A stretch of 32,757 nucleotides of DNA, taken from an uncultured Lachnospiraceae bacterium. GTDB taxonomy: Bacteria; Bacillota; Clostridia; Lachnospirales; Lachnospiraceae. The translations under genes and the position numbers were made by a program. Shown here in pieces: positions 6,948 to 14,651 of the stretch. Where the stretch lies: assembly GCA_902766825.1 (NCBI GenBank), contig CACXFB010000105.1, positions 1 to 32,757 of the forward strand, read 5' to 3'. Every line of letters starts with the position of its first letter. Position 1 is the stretch's first letter. The notes under the pieces were generated by a model, which had not been told where the DNA came from, did no database searches, and saw only the letters and a program-made list of their open reading frames with translations.

Positions 6948-8345
6948 TTAATATGCACCGTCATGCATAAATAATACAAGTACCGTCTTAAACATAATCT
7001 TTATGTCAAGCATTACGCTCCAGTTATCAATATAGGCCGTATCAAGCGCCACAACCTCGTCAAATGAAGTAAGATTACTTCTTCCGTTAACCTGCCACAT
7101 TCCGGTAATTCCCGGCTTAATACTGATTCTCTTCCAGTGGTCAATCTGATAGTTGTCCACCTCATCCGGTGTAGGTGGTCTTGTTCCCACAAGACTCATG
7201 TTACCTATAAGAACGTTAAAGAACTGTGGAAGTTCATCAAGGCTTGTCTTACGAAGAAATTTGCCCACAGGAGTAATTCGTGGATCATCCTTCATCTTAA
7301 ACATAAATCCATCAACTTCATTTTGATCCATCAGCGCTTCTTTTTGCTGTTCGGCATCTTTATACATGGTTCTGAATTTATAGATATGGAATCGTCTTCC
7401 GTTCATTCCGATTCTGACCTGTTTAAAAATAACCGGTTCTTTTGACGTAAGCTTAATAAGCAACGCTACAATAATCATAATCGGTGAAGAAAGAATAATT
7501 CCAAAAAGTGCACCGATTATGTCAAAAAATCTCTTTATAAGCTGTTCAAATGTATTAAGGCTAATGAAATGATATGTAATGACCGGATATGTACCTACAT
7601 CGCCGGTAAAACACTTAGAATCGGCACTTCTGTACATATCAATTACAGTCTTAACCGTAACACCCATTCTTGAACATATTTCGATATACTGCTTGTACTG
7701 CTCATCTCCGTCATCACGAATCATAAAATAAACCTGGTCGGCATTATAAGTTCTTATAAGTTGCTCTAACTCGTCAAGACAGCCAACGTATTCACCCTCA
7801 TGCGCATTGTCTGATTCGTTGGCATTAAGTGCAACATAACCCAGATGCAAAGTATTGATATTGGTCTTATCAAGATAATAATCAAACTTTACATAATCTT
7901 CTTTTTTACCTACAAACAGACATCTTGCCCCTTTGTCAGTAGAGAAAATTCTCTGAAGGTATCTAAACATAAGGCTGAAAATAGTAAGCATAAAATATGA
8001 CACAGGCAACAGCACCATTGAAAATAATACAAGATTATTATCATCGGCAAGGAAATATATGATAAACGACACACTGACAGCCGCAATCATATATGATTTT
8101 GTTACCTTTCTTACTATTCTGTCCACGTAATAAAAAGTTGTTATGTTATACACTTTATTATTACGGTTAGCCATTACATAGATGACTACAAAAATAAAAT
8201 AAATAACAACATACTTCTTAAGAGAACCGCTTATATCCAGTCCATCCATTATCAATACAGTAATTATTAATGAAAAAAATGCAATTACGATATCGAGAAG
8301 AATCTGAATAAAATTTGTGCTTGCACCTAAATTTGCTCTATTCAT
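6948..8345 (-). CDS. Undecaprenyl-phosphate sugar-1-phosphate transferase (polyprenyl glycosylphosphotransferase)
   Basis: A membrane enzyme that starts exopolysaccharide or glycan assembly by moving a sugar-1-phosphate from a nucleotide sugar to undecaprenyl phosphate. 465 residues: four N-terminal membrane spans (about 10-125), a Rossmann-like cytoplasmic domain (about 135-255), a reentrant helix (about 268-292), then the catalytic bacterial-sugar-transferase domain. Conserved pieces are [47 protein letters not shown] and [14 protein letters not shown]. The RBS is AGGAGC before the ATG at 8345. It stands alone with no glycosyltransferases or polymerase nearby, unusual for a gene normally heading a polysaccharide cluster. 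The sugar is unknown; galactose or glucose phosphate is typical of this group. Confidence 0.92.
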   Translation of the reverse strand: MNRANLGASTNFIQILLDIVIAFFSLIITVLIMDGLDISGSLKKYVVIYFIFVVIYVMANRNNKVYNITTFYYVDRIVRKVTKSYMIAAVSVSFIIYFLADDNNLVLFSMVLLPVSYFMLTIFSLMFRYLQRIFSTDKGARCLFVGKKEDYVKFDYYLDKTNINTLHLGYVALNANESDNAHEGEYVGCLDELEQLIRTYNADQVYFMIRDDGDEQYKQYIEICSRMGVTVKTVIDMYRSADSKCFTGDVGTYPVITYHFISLNTFEQLIKRFFDIIGALFGIILSSPIMIIVALLIKLTSKEPVIFKQVRIGMNGRRFHIYKFRTMYKDAEQQKEALMDQNEVDGFMFKMKDDPRITPVGKFLRKTSLDELPQFFNVLIGNMSLVGTRPPTPDEVDNYQIDHWKRISIKPGITGMWQVNGRSNLTSFDEVVALDTAYIDNWSVMLDIKIMFKTVLVLFMHDGAY

Positions 8346-8412
8346 AACTGCTCCTATTTAAGAATTTACTGTATATACTTTAACGCAAAACCGAAATAAT
8401 AGCAATATACTA

Positions 8413-9696
8413 TTATTTGTCATAATCACCTTTATTGCCAAATGTTATTGTTGTAGTATGTTCAACATACTTACCTTCTTCAAGTCTTTCGTACACAATC
8501 TCTGCATTAGCTCCGCCGCGCTTTAATTTGAGAATAGCCTCTACATCATCAACAGAGCTTACTTTTCTCTTATCAAATCCTACAATAATATCTCCAGCAA
8601 GAAGTCCTGCTTCCTCAGCCGGTGAATCCTCTTCTACTGATTTGATGTAAGCACCTTTTGAACAGTTAAAGTAAGATGCCATTGTGTCACTAACCGTATA
8701 ATACTCTATTCCCATATATGCAAGTTCATCCTCATCAATCTCTTCATAGTTGATAAGTTCATTGATGATTGGAACCGCATCAGCTATAGGAATTGCATAG
8801 CCAATTGATTCTGTTGTATTGGATACGTATTTTATTGAATTAATACCGATTACTTCACCTCTGCTGTTAAGAAGTGCTCCACCACTATTACCAGGATTAA
8901 TCGCTGCATCTGTCTGGATTAACTCCATAGAGTAATCTGATGAAGCAAGTGTTCTGTCAAGAGCACTGACAACGCCCTTTGTCACAGACTGACCGTATCC
9001 CATTGAGTTACCTATTGCAATAGCTGTATCTCCTACCTTTATCTCTTTGGAATCTCCAAGTGTAGCAATTCTTATGTTCTTAACTGTATCATTTGAAATG
9101 TCTTTACCAAGCACTGATAATACAGCAAGATCGCTTGATGCATCCGTTCCTTTTACCGTTGCTTTGCACTGTGTTTTATCATTAAATGTTACAGTTACCT
9201 CCGCTGCATCTTCTACTACATGGTTGTTGGTTGCGATAAGAATCTCCTGGCTGTTCTGGGCAATTATAATTCCTGAACCGCTGGATTTACTTGTAGTTGA
9301 ACCGCCTTTGCCATAGAAATAGCTGTATACGTCACTCAACTGCACTTCTACTGTACAATCAATTGCAACAATTGAAGGCATTACATTATCTACAAGGTTA
9401 ACAAGAGTATTTTCGCCCTCATCAGTATTATTAAGACTCTTTTCATCTGAATTATTCTCAGTGCCGTTCTCCTGACTTGCTACGTCTTTTTCATTATCGC
9501 TCTTCTTATCAGAAAACCTTTTGATAATATCAAGCACAGTACTTACCGGTGCCACATCATATGTAAGCTTGCCATTTTTAATATAATTGGCCGATACATT
9601 TACACCAAATATTCCCGCACATGAAACAATAATGAATATTATTATCAGTGCGAATACAGTTACAACTTTATTACCTTTTTTTTCTGATTTAATCAT
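8413..9696 (-). CDS. HtrA/DegP-like S1C serine protease with PDZ domain
   Basis: A membrane-anchored quality-control protease acting outside the cytoplasmic membrane. 427 residues: a basic N-terminus and one membrane anchor (about 11-31), a low-complexity Asn/Asp/Ser/Glu linker (about 62-95), the trypsin-like domain with triad H159 (NNHVVEDA), D189 (SSDLAVL) and S271 (NPGNSGGALLN), then one C-terminal PDZ domain (about 325-415, GAYIKSVEEDSPAEEAG). All catalytic residues are intact. GGAGG lies eight bases before the ATG. The sugar-phosphate transferase gene follows after 67 bases in the same direction and may be read through. Expression in response to envelope stress is plausible from the family, but no regulator site is seen. 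Confidence 0.93.
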   Translation of the reverse strand: MIKSEKKGNKVVTVFALIIIFIIVSCAGIFGVNVSANYIKNGKLTYDVAPVSTVLDIIKRFSDKKSDNEKDVASQENGTENNSDEKSLNNTDEGENTLVNLVDNVMPSIVAIDCTVEVQLSDVYSYFYGKGGSTTSKSSGSGIIIAQNSQEILIATNNHVVEDAAEVTVTFNDKTQCKATVKGTDASSDLAVLSVLGKDISNDTVKNIRIATLGDSKEIKVGDTAIAIGNSMGYGQSVTKGVVSALDRTLASSDYSMELIQTDAAINPGNSGGALLNSRGEVIGINSIKYVSNTTESIGYAIPIADAVPIINELINYEEIDEDELAYMGIEYYTVSDTMASYFNCSKGAYIKSVEEDSPAEEAGLLAGDIIVGFDKRKVSSVDDVEAILKLKRGGANAEIVYERLEEGKYVEHTTTITFGNKGDYDK

Positions 9697-9790
9697 TTTG
9701 CACCATCCTCCGTTTTAGATGAAATACTAATATATATAATTTACTCATCTGATTGTAACGATAATATCACTTAATTATGTCCTAACTGTG

Positions 9791-9830
9791 AAAAAAGACC
9801 ATCTTTTTATAATGTCCGATGGTCTTTTTT
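9791..9830 (-). terminator. Rho-independent terminator after the PRTase-like gene
   Basis: Stem AAAAAAGACCATC (9791-9803) pairs with GATGGTCTTTTTT (9818-9830) around a 14-base loop. A/T runs on both sides make it usable from either strand. It ends the PRTase transcript, and the htrA-like gene begins beyond it. Confidence 0.8.
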
Positions 9831-9877
9831 CAAAAATATTATACGTAATGTTATTAACTAAATCAACCCTTATATAA

Positions 9878-10519
9878 TCAGAACTTAGAATATCCGAAAC
9901 TGTTAACAATCGCATCGATTCTCTTACCTGCGGCACAGTCAGGACAATCTTTTTGAGGAAATGTCTTGTAATCCGAAACATCATCCGTATCAAACACAGA
10001 ATCTATCTCAACACCGTTAATAGATTTTGTAGCAGAAAACAGTGCGCTAATCTGGGCAATCTTTCCGCCATAGTAATTGATACATTCCATTGCTTTGTTA
10101 ATAGTCTTACCTGTTGTGGCCGAAGCAATAAGGAGCAATACATTCTTGTTCCAGATCATAGGTGATGTATTATCCCTGAAAATCATCTGTCCGTTAGTGT
10201 TATACTCAGGGGTAACAATATTGATACTAGCGTCCTTGTTCATGGAATTAATTCCGCTTGAAGTAAGCTCCTGCGCAAGGTAAGCACCAACCACTTCACA
10301 CCCGTCCATACATACAATCGTATCAATGCTTACATTGTTAACATACTTTTTAGCAAGCGTATGAGCTGCTTCAACCGCCATTTTATTAGTGCACTTTACA
10401 CCGGTCATATCAATATAATAATTGACATGGGAGTGATTTGTTGCAAAATGACCCGGAATTACGTTGATTACCACGTTCTTGTTTTTCTTTGACTTTAATG
10501 ATTTTGCTCTTGACTCCAT
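9878..10519 (-). CDS. Type I phosphoribosyltransferase-like protein, orotate PRTase-related
   Basis: 213 residues with the fold and order of orotate phosphoribosyltransferases. Early strands (VVINVIPGHF, HVNYYIDMT) are followed by TIVCMDGCEVVGAYLAQEL. The PRPP-loop region is NVLLLIASATTGKTINKAMECI. The classical loop has two acidic residues before the TTG; here the place reads IAS-ATTGKT, so the acidic pair is absent. The C-terminus has CPDCAAGKRIDAIVNSFGYSKF, a Cys pair that may bind metal. It could be a true PyrE with a divergent loop, or a PRTase of different function. No pyrimidine genes adjoin it. It has its own promoter and terminator, so it appears monocistronic. Confidence 0.7.
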   Translation of the reverse strand: MESRAKSLKSKKNKNVVINVIPGHFATNHSHVNYYIDMTGVKCTNKMAVEAAHTLAKKYVNNVSIDTIVCMDGCEVVGAYLAQELTSSGINSMNKDASINIVTPEYNTNGQMIFRDNTSPMIWNKNVLLLIASATTGKTINKAMECINYYGGKIAQISALFSATKSINGVEIDSVFDTDDVSDYKTFPQKDCPDCAAGKRIDAIVNSFGYSKF

Positions 10520-10555
10520 ACAAACCCTCCATCTTTCATAGTTTTTGATGAAATC

Positions 10556-10584
10556 ATTATATCACATTTGCAACATTTATACAA
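10556..10584 (-). promoter_or_regulatory. Promoter of the PRTase-like gene
   Basis: On the minus strand, -35 TTGTAT (10584-10579), a 17-bp spacer and -10 TATAAT (10561-10556), followed by a GGAGGG ribosome-binding site before the ATG at 10519. Confidence 0.75.
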
Positions 10585-10619
10585 ATAATATACACAAAAC
10601 AAAATATTTTTATTCATTT

Positions 10620-11768
10620 TTACTTTATTAACTGCTCATCACTGTAACTGCCTAATATTTTGAAGTACTCACTTTCTGTTTTAATGGCATTTAAGGCACA
10701 TTTTACCGATGCACTGTTAATTGAACCTTCAATATCTACAAAAAATCTGTACTCCCATCCTTTTCCTTGAACAGGACACGACTCAATCTTAGTCATGTTA
10801 ATATCATTGAAAATGAAGTTTGAAAGAATTGAGTAAAGACTTCCGCTGACATGCGGTACTTCAAAACACACTGATATAAGATTTGCTTTAGCAAGATACA
10901 TCGGCTTTGCAGCTATAACAATAAATCTTGTCTTATTATACTCATTGTTATTACAGCATTCACGCAAAACCTTAAGTCCGTAAGTCTGTGCTGCTCTTAC
11001 TCCGGCAATTGCGGCCTGCGTTATATCATTGTCTTCACTTACCTTCTTAGCACTTGCGGCTGTACTTTCATATGTGTACTGTGCGATCTTTGGATTGCTT
11101 TCAAGGAATTTTGAACACTGCATAAGTGCCTGGCTGTGTGAATATACTTTTGTTATATCCTCTAACCTTGCACCTTCCACTCCAAGAAGAGCCTGTTCTA
11201 TCTTTAAATCTATTTCGTCGATAATGAAATTATCGTATTTTAAAAGCAAATCAAAAATGTCATGTATTCCACCTGTAGATGAATTCTCAATAGGTAAAAC
11301 TCCGTAATCTGCCTCACCGTTCTTAACAGCTTCCATTACCTCGCTGAATGTATCTGCGCCAAAGCGTGTAACATCTTCACCAAAATAATTAATCATCGCA
11401 TGTTCTGAGTGAGTCCCCGGCACACCGTAATACACAACCTTTGTGTCACTGTCAAAATGAAGACTCTCAAATCTTTCAAAATCGACAATAGTCTCCGAAG
11501 CACCTACAATATTGTACTGAAGCTTTCTTGATAAAGACATCAGGTGTTTCATAAGTTCTCCGGCAGGCTTCTTATATACCGGATTAACGGTGAGTTCTCT
11601 TACCTTATCTATCTTCTCCTTTTCCCTCTTTGTATCAAGAACCTTTTTACCTGTCTGAACTTTATAGCTTGCTACCTGTTCACAAATATCCATTCTATGC
11701 TCAAAAAGCTCAAGTATCTGCTTATCAATCTCATCTAATTCCAGTCTGCACTGTAATAAATCAATCAT
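10620..11768 (-). CDS. pheA: Bifunctional chorismate mutase / prephenate dehydratase
   Basis: The P-protein converts chorismate to prephenate and then phenylpyruvate, the committed route to phenylalanine. 382 residues: an AroQ-type chorismate mutase (about 1-85; LELDEIDKQILELFEHRMDI, KREKEK), prephenate dehydratase (about 108-285; GVPGTHSEHA, LPIENSSTGGIHD, NKTRFIVI) and an ACT regulatory domain (about 297-370; HVSGSLYSIL, MTKIESCP, YRFFVDI). In the ACT domain, the phenylalanine-binding ESRP motif of typical P-proteins reads ESCP, so feedback inhibition may be altered. Catalytic motifs look intact. It diverges from the DUF5050 gene. The RBS is weak (GGACGGATAAG before ATG). No T-box leader or attenuator was recognised upstream. 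Confidence 0.93.
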   Translation of the reverse strand: MIDLLQCRLELDEIDKQILELFEHRMDICEQVASYKVQTGKKVLDTKREKEKIDKVRELTVNPVYKKPAGELMKHLMSLSRKLQYNIVGASETIVDFERFESLHFDSDTKVVYYGVPGTHSEHAMINYFGEDVTRFGADTFSEVMEAVKNGEADYGVLPIENSSTGGIHDIFDLLLKYDNFIIDEIDLKIEQALLGVEGARLEDITKVYSHSQALMQCSKFLESNPKIAQYTYESTAASAKKVSEDNDITQAAIAGVRAAQTYGLKVLRECCNNNEYNKTRFIVIAAKPMYLAKANLISVCFEVPHVSGSLYSILSNFIFNDINMTKIESCPVQGKGWEYRFFVDIEGSINSASVKCALNAIKTESEYFKILGSYSDEQLIK

Positions 11769-11862
11769 TTTCTTATCCGTCCGTTTTTCATTAATTTCCT
11801 TATGATTTTATAGCATTTAAAATAATATGTAAAGCAAATGGTTATAAAATAGTTCTTGAAGT

Positions 11863-11891
11863 TTGTTTTCTGTCATTTTACTATGTATATA
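11863..11891 (+). promoter_or_regulatory. Promoter of the DUF5050 gene
   Basis: -35 TTGTTT (11863-11868), a 17-bp spacer and -10 TATATA (11886-11891), 31 bases before the ATG at 11923. The 154-bp gap to pheA must also hold the pheA promoter; a weak TATAAA is seen on minus near 11812-11817. Confidence 0.55.
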
Positions 11892-11922
11892 TAATCTAAA
11901 ATATGGACGAGGGATGTAAAAC

Positions 11923-12969
11923 ATGGATAAAAAAAATACCAAAAAAGACAAACTCGGCAAACTTACTGCCATTGCTGTTTTCTCCTTAATATTTTTACTG
12001 ATAGTCATAATCACGATTTTTAAATATAAGAATACATTTAAATACAACGAAGAAGACGTAACCGGCAACCTTCCCGGTAATCTATATAACAAAGGGCTTT
12101 TTTGTGACTATGACGGCAGAATATATTTTAAAAACATTAGTGACGGAGGTGCTCTTTACTCATGTAAAGATAACTTAACTGATTTTAAAAGAATAAGCAC
12201 CGATAATGTAAGCTATATTAATGTGGACGGCAATCACATATATTACAGCCGCATGAACTTAGAGCGTAATAATGAAAGCCTTCTTGCATCATTTAACTCT
12301 AATGGTCTGTACAGATGTGACATGAAAGGCAATAAGATTACTTCTCTCTACAATTCGCCTACCGGACTAATCTCTCTTTGCGGAAATGATATCATCTATC
12401 AACACTACGACACCAAGACCGGACTTACACTATACAGTGTAGGAATAGACGGAAAAAAAGAAAAAAAGATATCCGACAATCCTATTTCACCTGGTTGTTA
12501 TGATGGCAAATATATGTACTACTCTGAAATGGATAATGATCACTATATTATCAAATATGATATAAAATCAGGCTCAACCTCTACATATCTCAAAGTGCGC
12601 ACCATGTACCCTATAATCAACAACAACTACATCTACTACATGGACATAGATGATAATTACTGCGTACACAGATACTCAATGAAGACCGGCGAAACTACAA
12701 AAATCACAGATGAACGATGTGCCACATATAACATAAGCATCAGCGGCAGATATATATACTACCAGACTGATGCTTCGGATTCTAACAGATTATGCAGAAT
12801 GGATCTTACTAACAATGATGTAATCACCATAATGGACGGTAACTTTAATAACATAAATGTTACTGAAAACTACATGTTCTTTTCTGACATGAACCTGTCC
12901 AAATACTATTATGTAGAGAATGGAACCAACATTCCTAAAGCGTTTGAACCTGAGATTGAAAAGAACTGA
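11923..12969 (+). CDS. DUF5050 membrane-anchored beta-propeller protein
   Basis: 348 residues. A basic N-terminus (MDKKNTKKDK) is followed by one membrane span (about 14-34), then an extracytoplasmic domain built of repeating strands with the signature I-Y-Y (GNHIYYSRMN, KYMYYSEMD, NNYIYYMDID, GRYIYYQTD, ENYMFFSDMN) spaced about 40 residues apart. This repeat pattern is the DUF5050 type of beta-propeller. It most likely binds something at the cell surface; no catalytic residues are recognised. The RBS is GAGGGATG before ATG. Its stop lies only two bases from the stop of folBK on the opposite strand, with no terminator between them. Confidence 0.8.
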   Translation: MDKKNTKKDKLGKLTAIAVFSLIFLLIVIITIFKYKNTFKYNEEDVTGNLPGNLYNKGLFCDYDGRIYFKNISDGGALYSCKDNLTDFKRISTDNVSYINVDGNHIYYSRMNLERNNESLLASFNSNGLYRCDMKGNKITSLYNSPTGLISLCGNDIIYQHYDTKTGLTLYSVGIDGKKEKKISDNPISPGCYDGKYMYYSEMDNDHYIIKYDIKSGSTSTYLKVRTMYPIINNNYIYYMDIDDNYCVHRYSMKTGETTKITDERCATYNISISGRYIYYQTDASDSNRLCRMDLTNNDVITIMDGNFNNINVTENYMFFSDMNLSKYYYVENGTNIPKAFEPEIEKN

Positions 12970-12971
12970 TT

Positions 12972-13790
12972 CTATGCTTCATTCAATTTATAATACAAAG
13001 CTGACACAGTACTGTTTAGCACCGGATGCACCGCTTCCGGTGCTATTTCCATCATTGGTTTAAGAACAAAATCTCTTTTATGCATCTCAATATGCGGAAC
13101 AATAAGTTTTTCTGAATTTATTATCTCATCGTTAAATAACAAAATATCAAGATCAACAGTTCTTGGTCCCCAGTGAATCTGTCTTACCCTTCCAAGTTTA
13201 TTTTCTATATCAGACAACAATTCAAGGAAAGAATGTGCATCTCTTAATGTATATACTTTTGCGGCACCATTAAGAAAATCGTCCTGGTCTGTGTATCCGT
13301 ATGGTTTTGTTTCAATAAATGATGAAACTTTATCTACATACGAAAGCTCATCGTCGTTAATAAGTTTAATTGCATCCTGAAGGTATTTTTTCCTGTCTCC
13401 CATATTAGAGCCAAAACCTATATAGGCTACATTTCTTTTTCTTCTGATCTTAACCGATACACTGTCTATTGCAAGATGTACAGGTGCCCACGGCTTTTTA
13501 ATCTCTAGTTCAAGCTCATAGATTTTTGGAAATGCGGTAAGAATAGCCTTAGCTGTTTCATTTGCCGCCGTCTCTATAAGTTTATATGTATTACTCTGCA
13601 AATGATTAGTTATAAGCTTACATACCTCGGCATAATTGACAGTTTTGTCAACGTCATCATCTTTTGATGCTTCTCTTGTATCAACATACAAACTGACGCT
13701 TACAACAAATTTTTGTCCAAGTACATTTTCTTCTTTTAATACACCATGATTAGCAAACACAAGTAAATCATAAATATTTATGCAATCCAT
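12972..13790 (-). CDS. folK: Bifunctional dihydroneopterin aldolase / HPPK (FolB-FolK fusion)
   Basis: Carries two successive steps of folate synthesis. FolB cleaves dihydroneopterin to 6-hydroxymethyl-dihydropterin, then FolK adds pyrophosphate from ATP. In the 272 residues, FolB spans about 1-117 (INIYDLLVFANHGVLKEE, VNYAEVCKLI, LIETAANETAKAI, KPWAPV) and FolK about 118-272 (AYIGFGSNMGDRKKYL, ETKPYGYTDQDDFLN, IHWGPRTVDLDILLF, VPHIEMHKRDFVLKPMMEI). Motifs for both substrates are intact. It is the last gene of the operon, nine bases after folP. FolB-FolK fusions are well known and channel the pterin between steps. The folBK stop abuts the DUF5050 gene stop on the other strand. Confidence 0.95.
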   Translation of the reverse strand: MDCINIYDLLVFANHGVLKEENVLGQKFVVSVSLYVDTREASKDDDVDKTVNYAEVCKLITNHLQSNTYKLIETAANETAKAILTAFPKIYELELEIKKPWAPVHLAIDSVSVKIRRKRNVAYIGFGSNMGDRKKYLQDAIKLINDDELSYVDKVSSFIETKPYGYTDQDDFLNGAAKVYTLRDAHSFLELLSDIENKLGRVRQIHWGPRTVDLDILLFNDEIINSEKLIVPHIEMHKRDFVLKPMMEIAPEAVHPVLNSTVSALYYKLNEA

Positions 13791-13799
13791 CTTATTACC

Positions 13800-14621
13800 C
13801 TAACTTTCAATAATAGCTTTAGTCATGTTAATTGCCCTTATATTTTTCTCTACATCATGTACTCTTACAAATGATGCCCCCTTCATAACACCTATAACAG
13901 ATGTTGCGATTGTTCCTTCTTCTCTCTGGTCTACCGGAAGATCAAGTGTAAGACCAATCATTGATTTTCTAGATGTAGCAAGTAAAACCGGATATCCAAG
14001 TTCTTTAAGTCTGTCTACATTGTTGGTAATAATCAGATTCTGCTCCAGACTTTTAACAAAACCAACACCCGGATCTACTATAATCTTATCATCAGCGATA
14101 CCAGCGCTGTGAGCAATATCAATTGATTCCCTCAAATCCGCCAAAACCTGCTCAATGTAAATATCTTTTGGGAGATTTACGTCAAAAGCTTCTTTTCTGT
14201 TATGCATTAAACATACGGCAACGTCAGTATCTGCAGCAACCTTTGCCATGTTCTTATCGTATTTTAGTCCGTGAATATCATTTATAAGAGCTGCCCCTGA
14301 TTCGACTGCAGCCTTTGCAACATCTGCCTTGTATGTATCTATTGAAACCGGTACATCAAATTCCCTAACTATTCTTTCAATTACAGGACACACTCTTTCA
14401 ATCTCTTCTTCGCAACTTATCATTGTGTATCCCGGTCTTGTGGATTCACCGCCGACATCAATAATTGCGGCACCTTCACTCACCATCTTCTCTGTCTGCT
14501 TAAGTGCACTGTCAATGTTATTAAATTTGCTTCCGTCAGAGAAAGAATCCGGTGTTACATTAAGTATACCCATCACGTAAACCTTGTTGTCAGTGTCAAA
14601 ATTATATTTTCCTATTATCAT
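13800..14621 (-). CDS. folP: Dihydropteroate synthase
   Basis: Condenses hydroxymethyl-dihydropterin pyrophosphate with p-aminobenzoate to dihydropteroate; the sulfonamide target. 273 residues of TIM-barrel type with MGILNVTPDSFSDG, VGGESTRPGY, VSIDTYKADVAKAA, INDIHG, DPGVGFVKSLEQNL, LLATSRKSMIG and the C-terminal VRVHDV. All pterin and pABA contacts look normal. I chose the ATG at 14621, eight bases after GGAGG. An in-frame TTG at 14636 overlaps that RBS and is unlikely. It lies 30 bases after folC-HD and nine before folBK. Confidence 0.95.
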   Translation of the reverse strand: MIIGKYNFDTDNKVYVMGILNVTPDSFSDGSKFNNIDSALKQTEKMVSEGAAIIDVGGESTRPGYTMISCEEEIERVCPVIERIVREFDVPVSIDTYKADVAKAAVESGAALINDIHGLKYDKNMAKVAADTDVAVCLMHNRKEAFDVNLPKDIYIEQVLADLRESIDIAHSAGIADDKIIVDPGVGFVKSLEQNLIITNNVDRLKELGYPVLLATSRKSMIGLTLDLPVDQREEGTIATSVIGVMKGASFVRVHDVEKNIRAINMTKAIIES

Positions 14622-14651
14622 CACATATGCCTCCAAAAACCTATAAATATA

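Noticed and set aside
11769-11922. T-box or attenuator before pheA
   Set aside because: No T-box sequence, leader peptide or competing hairpins were found in the 154-bp gap.
14621-14636. TTG at 14636 as the folP start
   Set aside because: The TTG lies within the GGAGG ribosome-binding site that serves the ATG at 14621.
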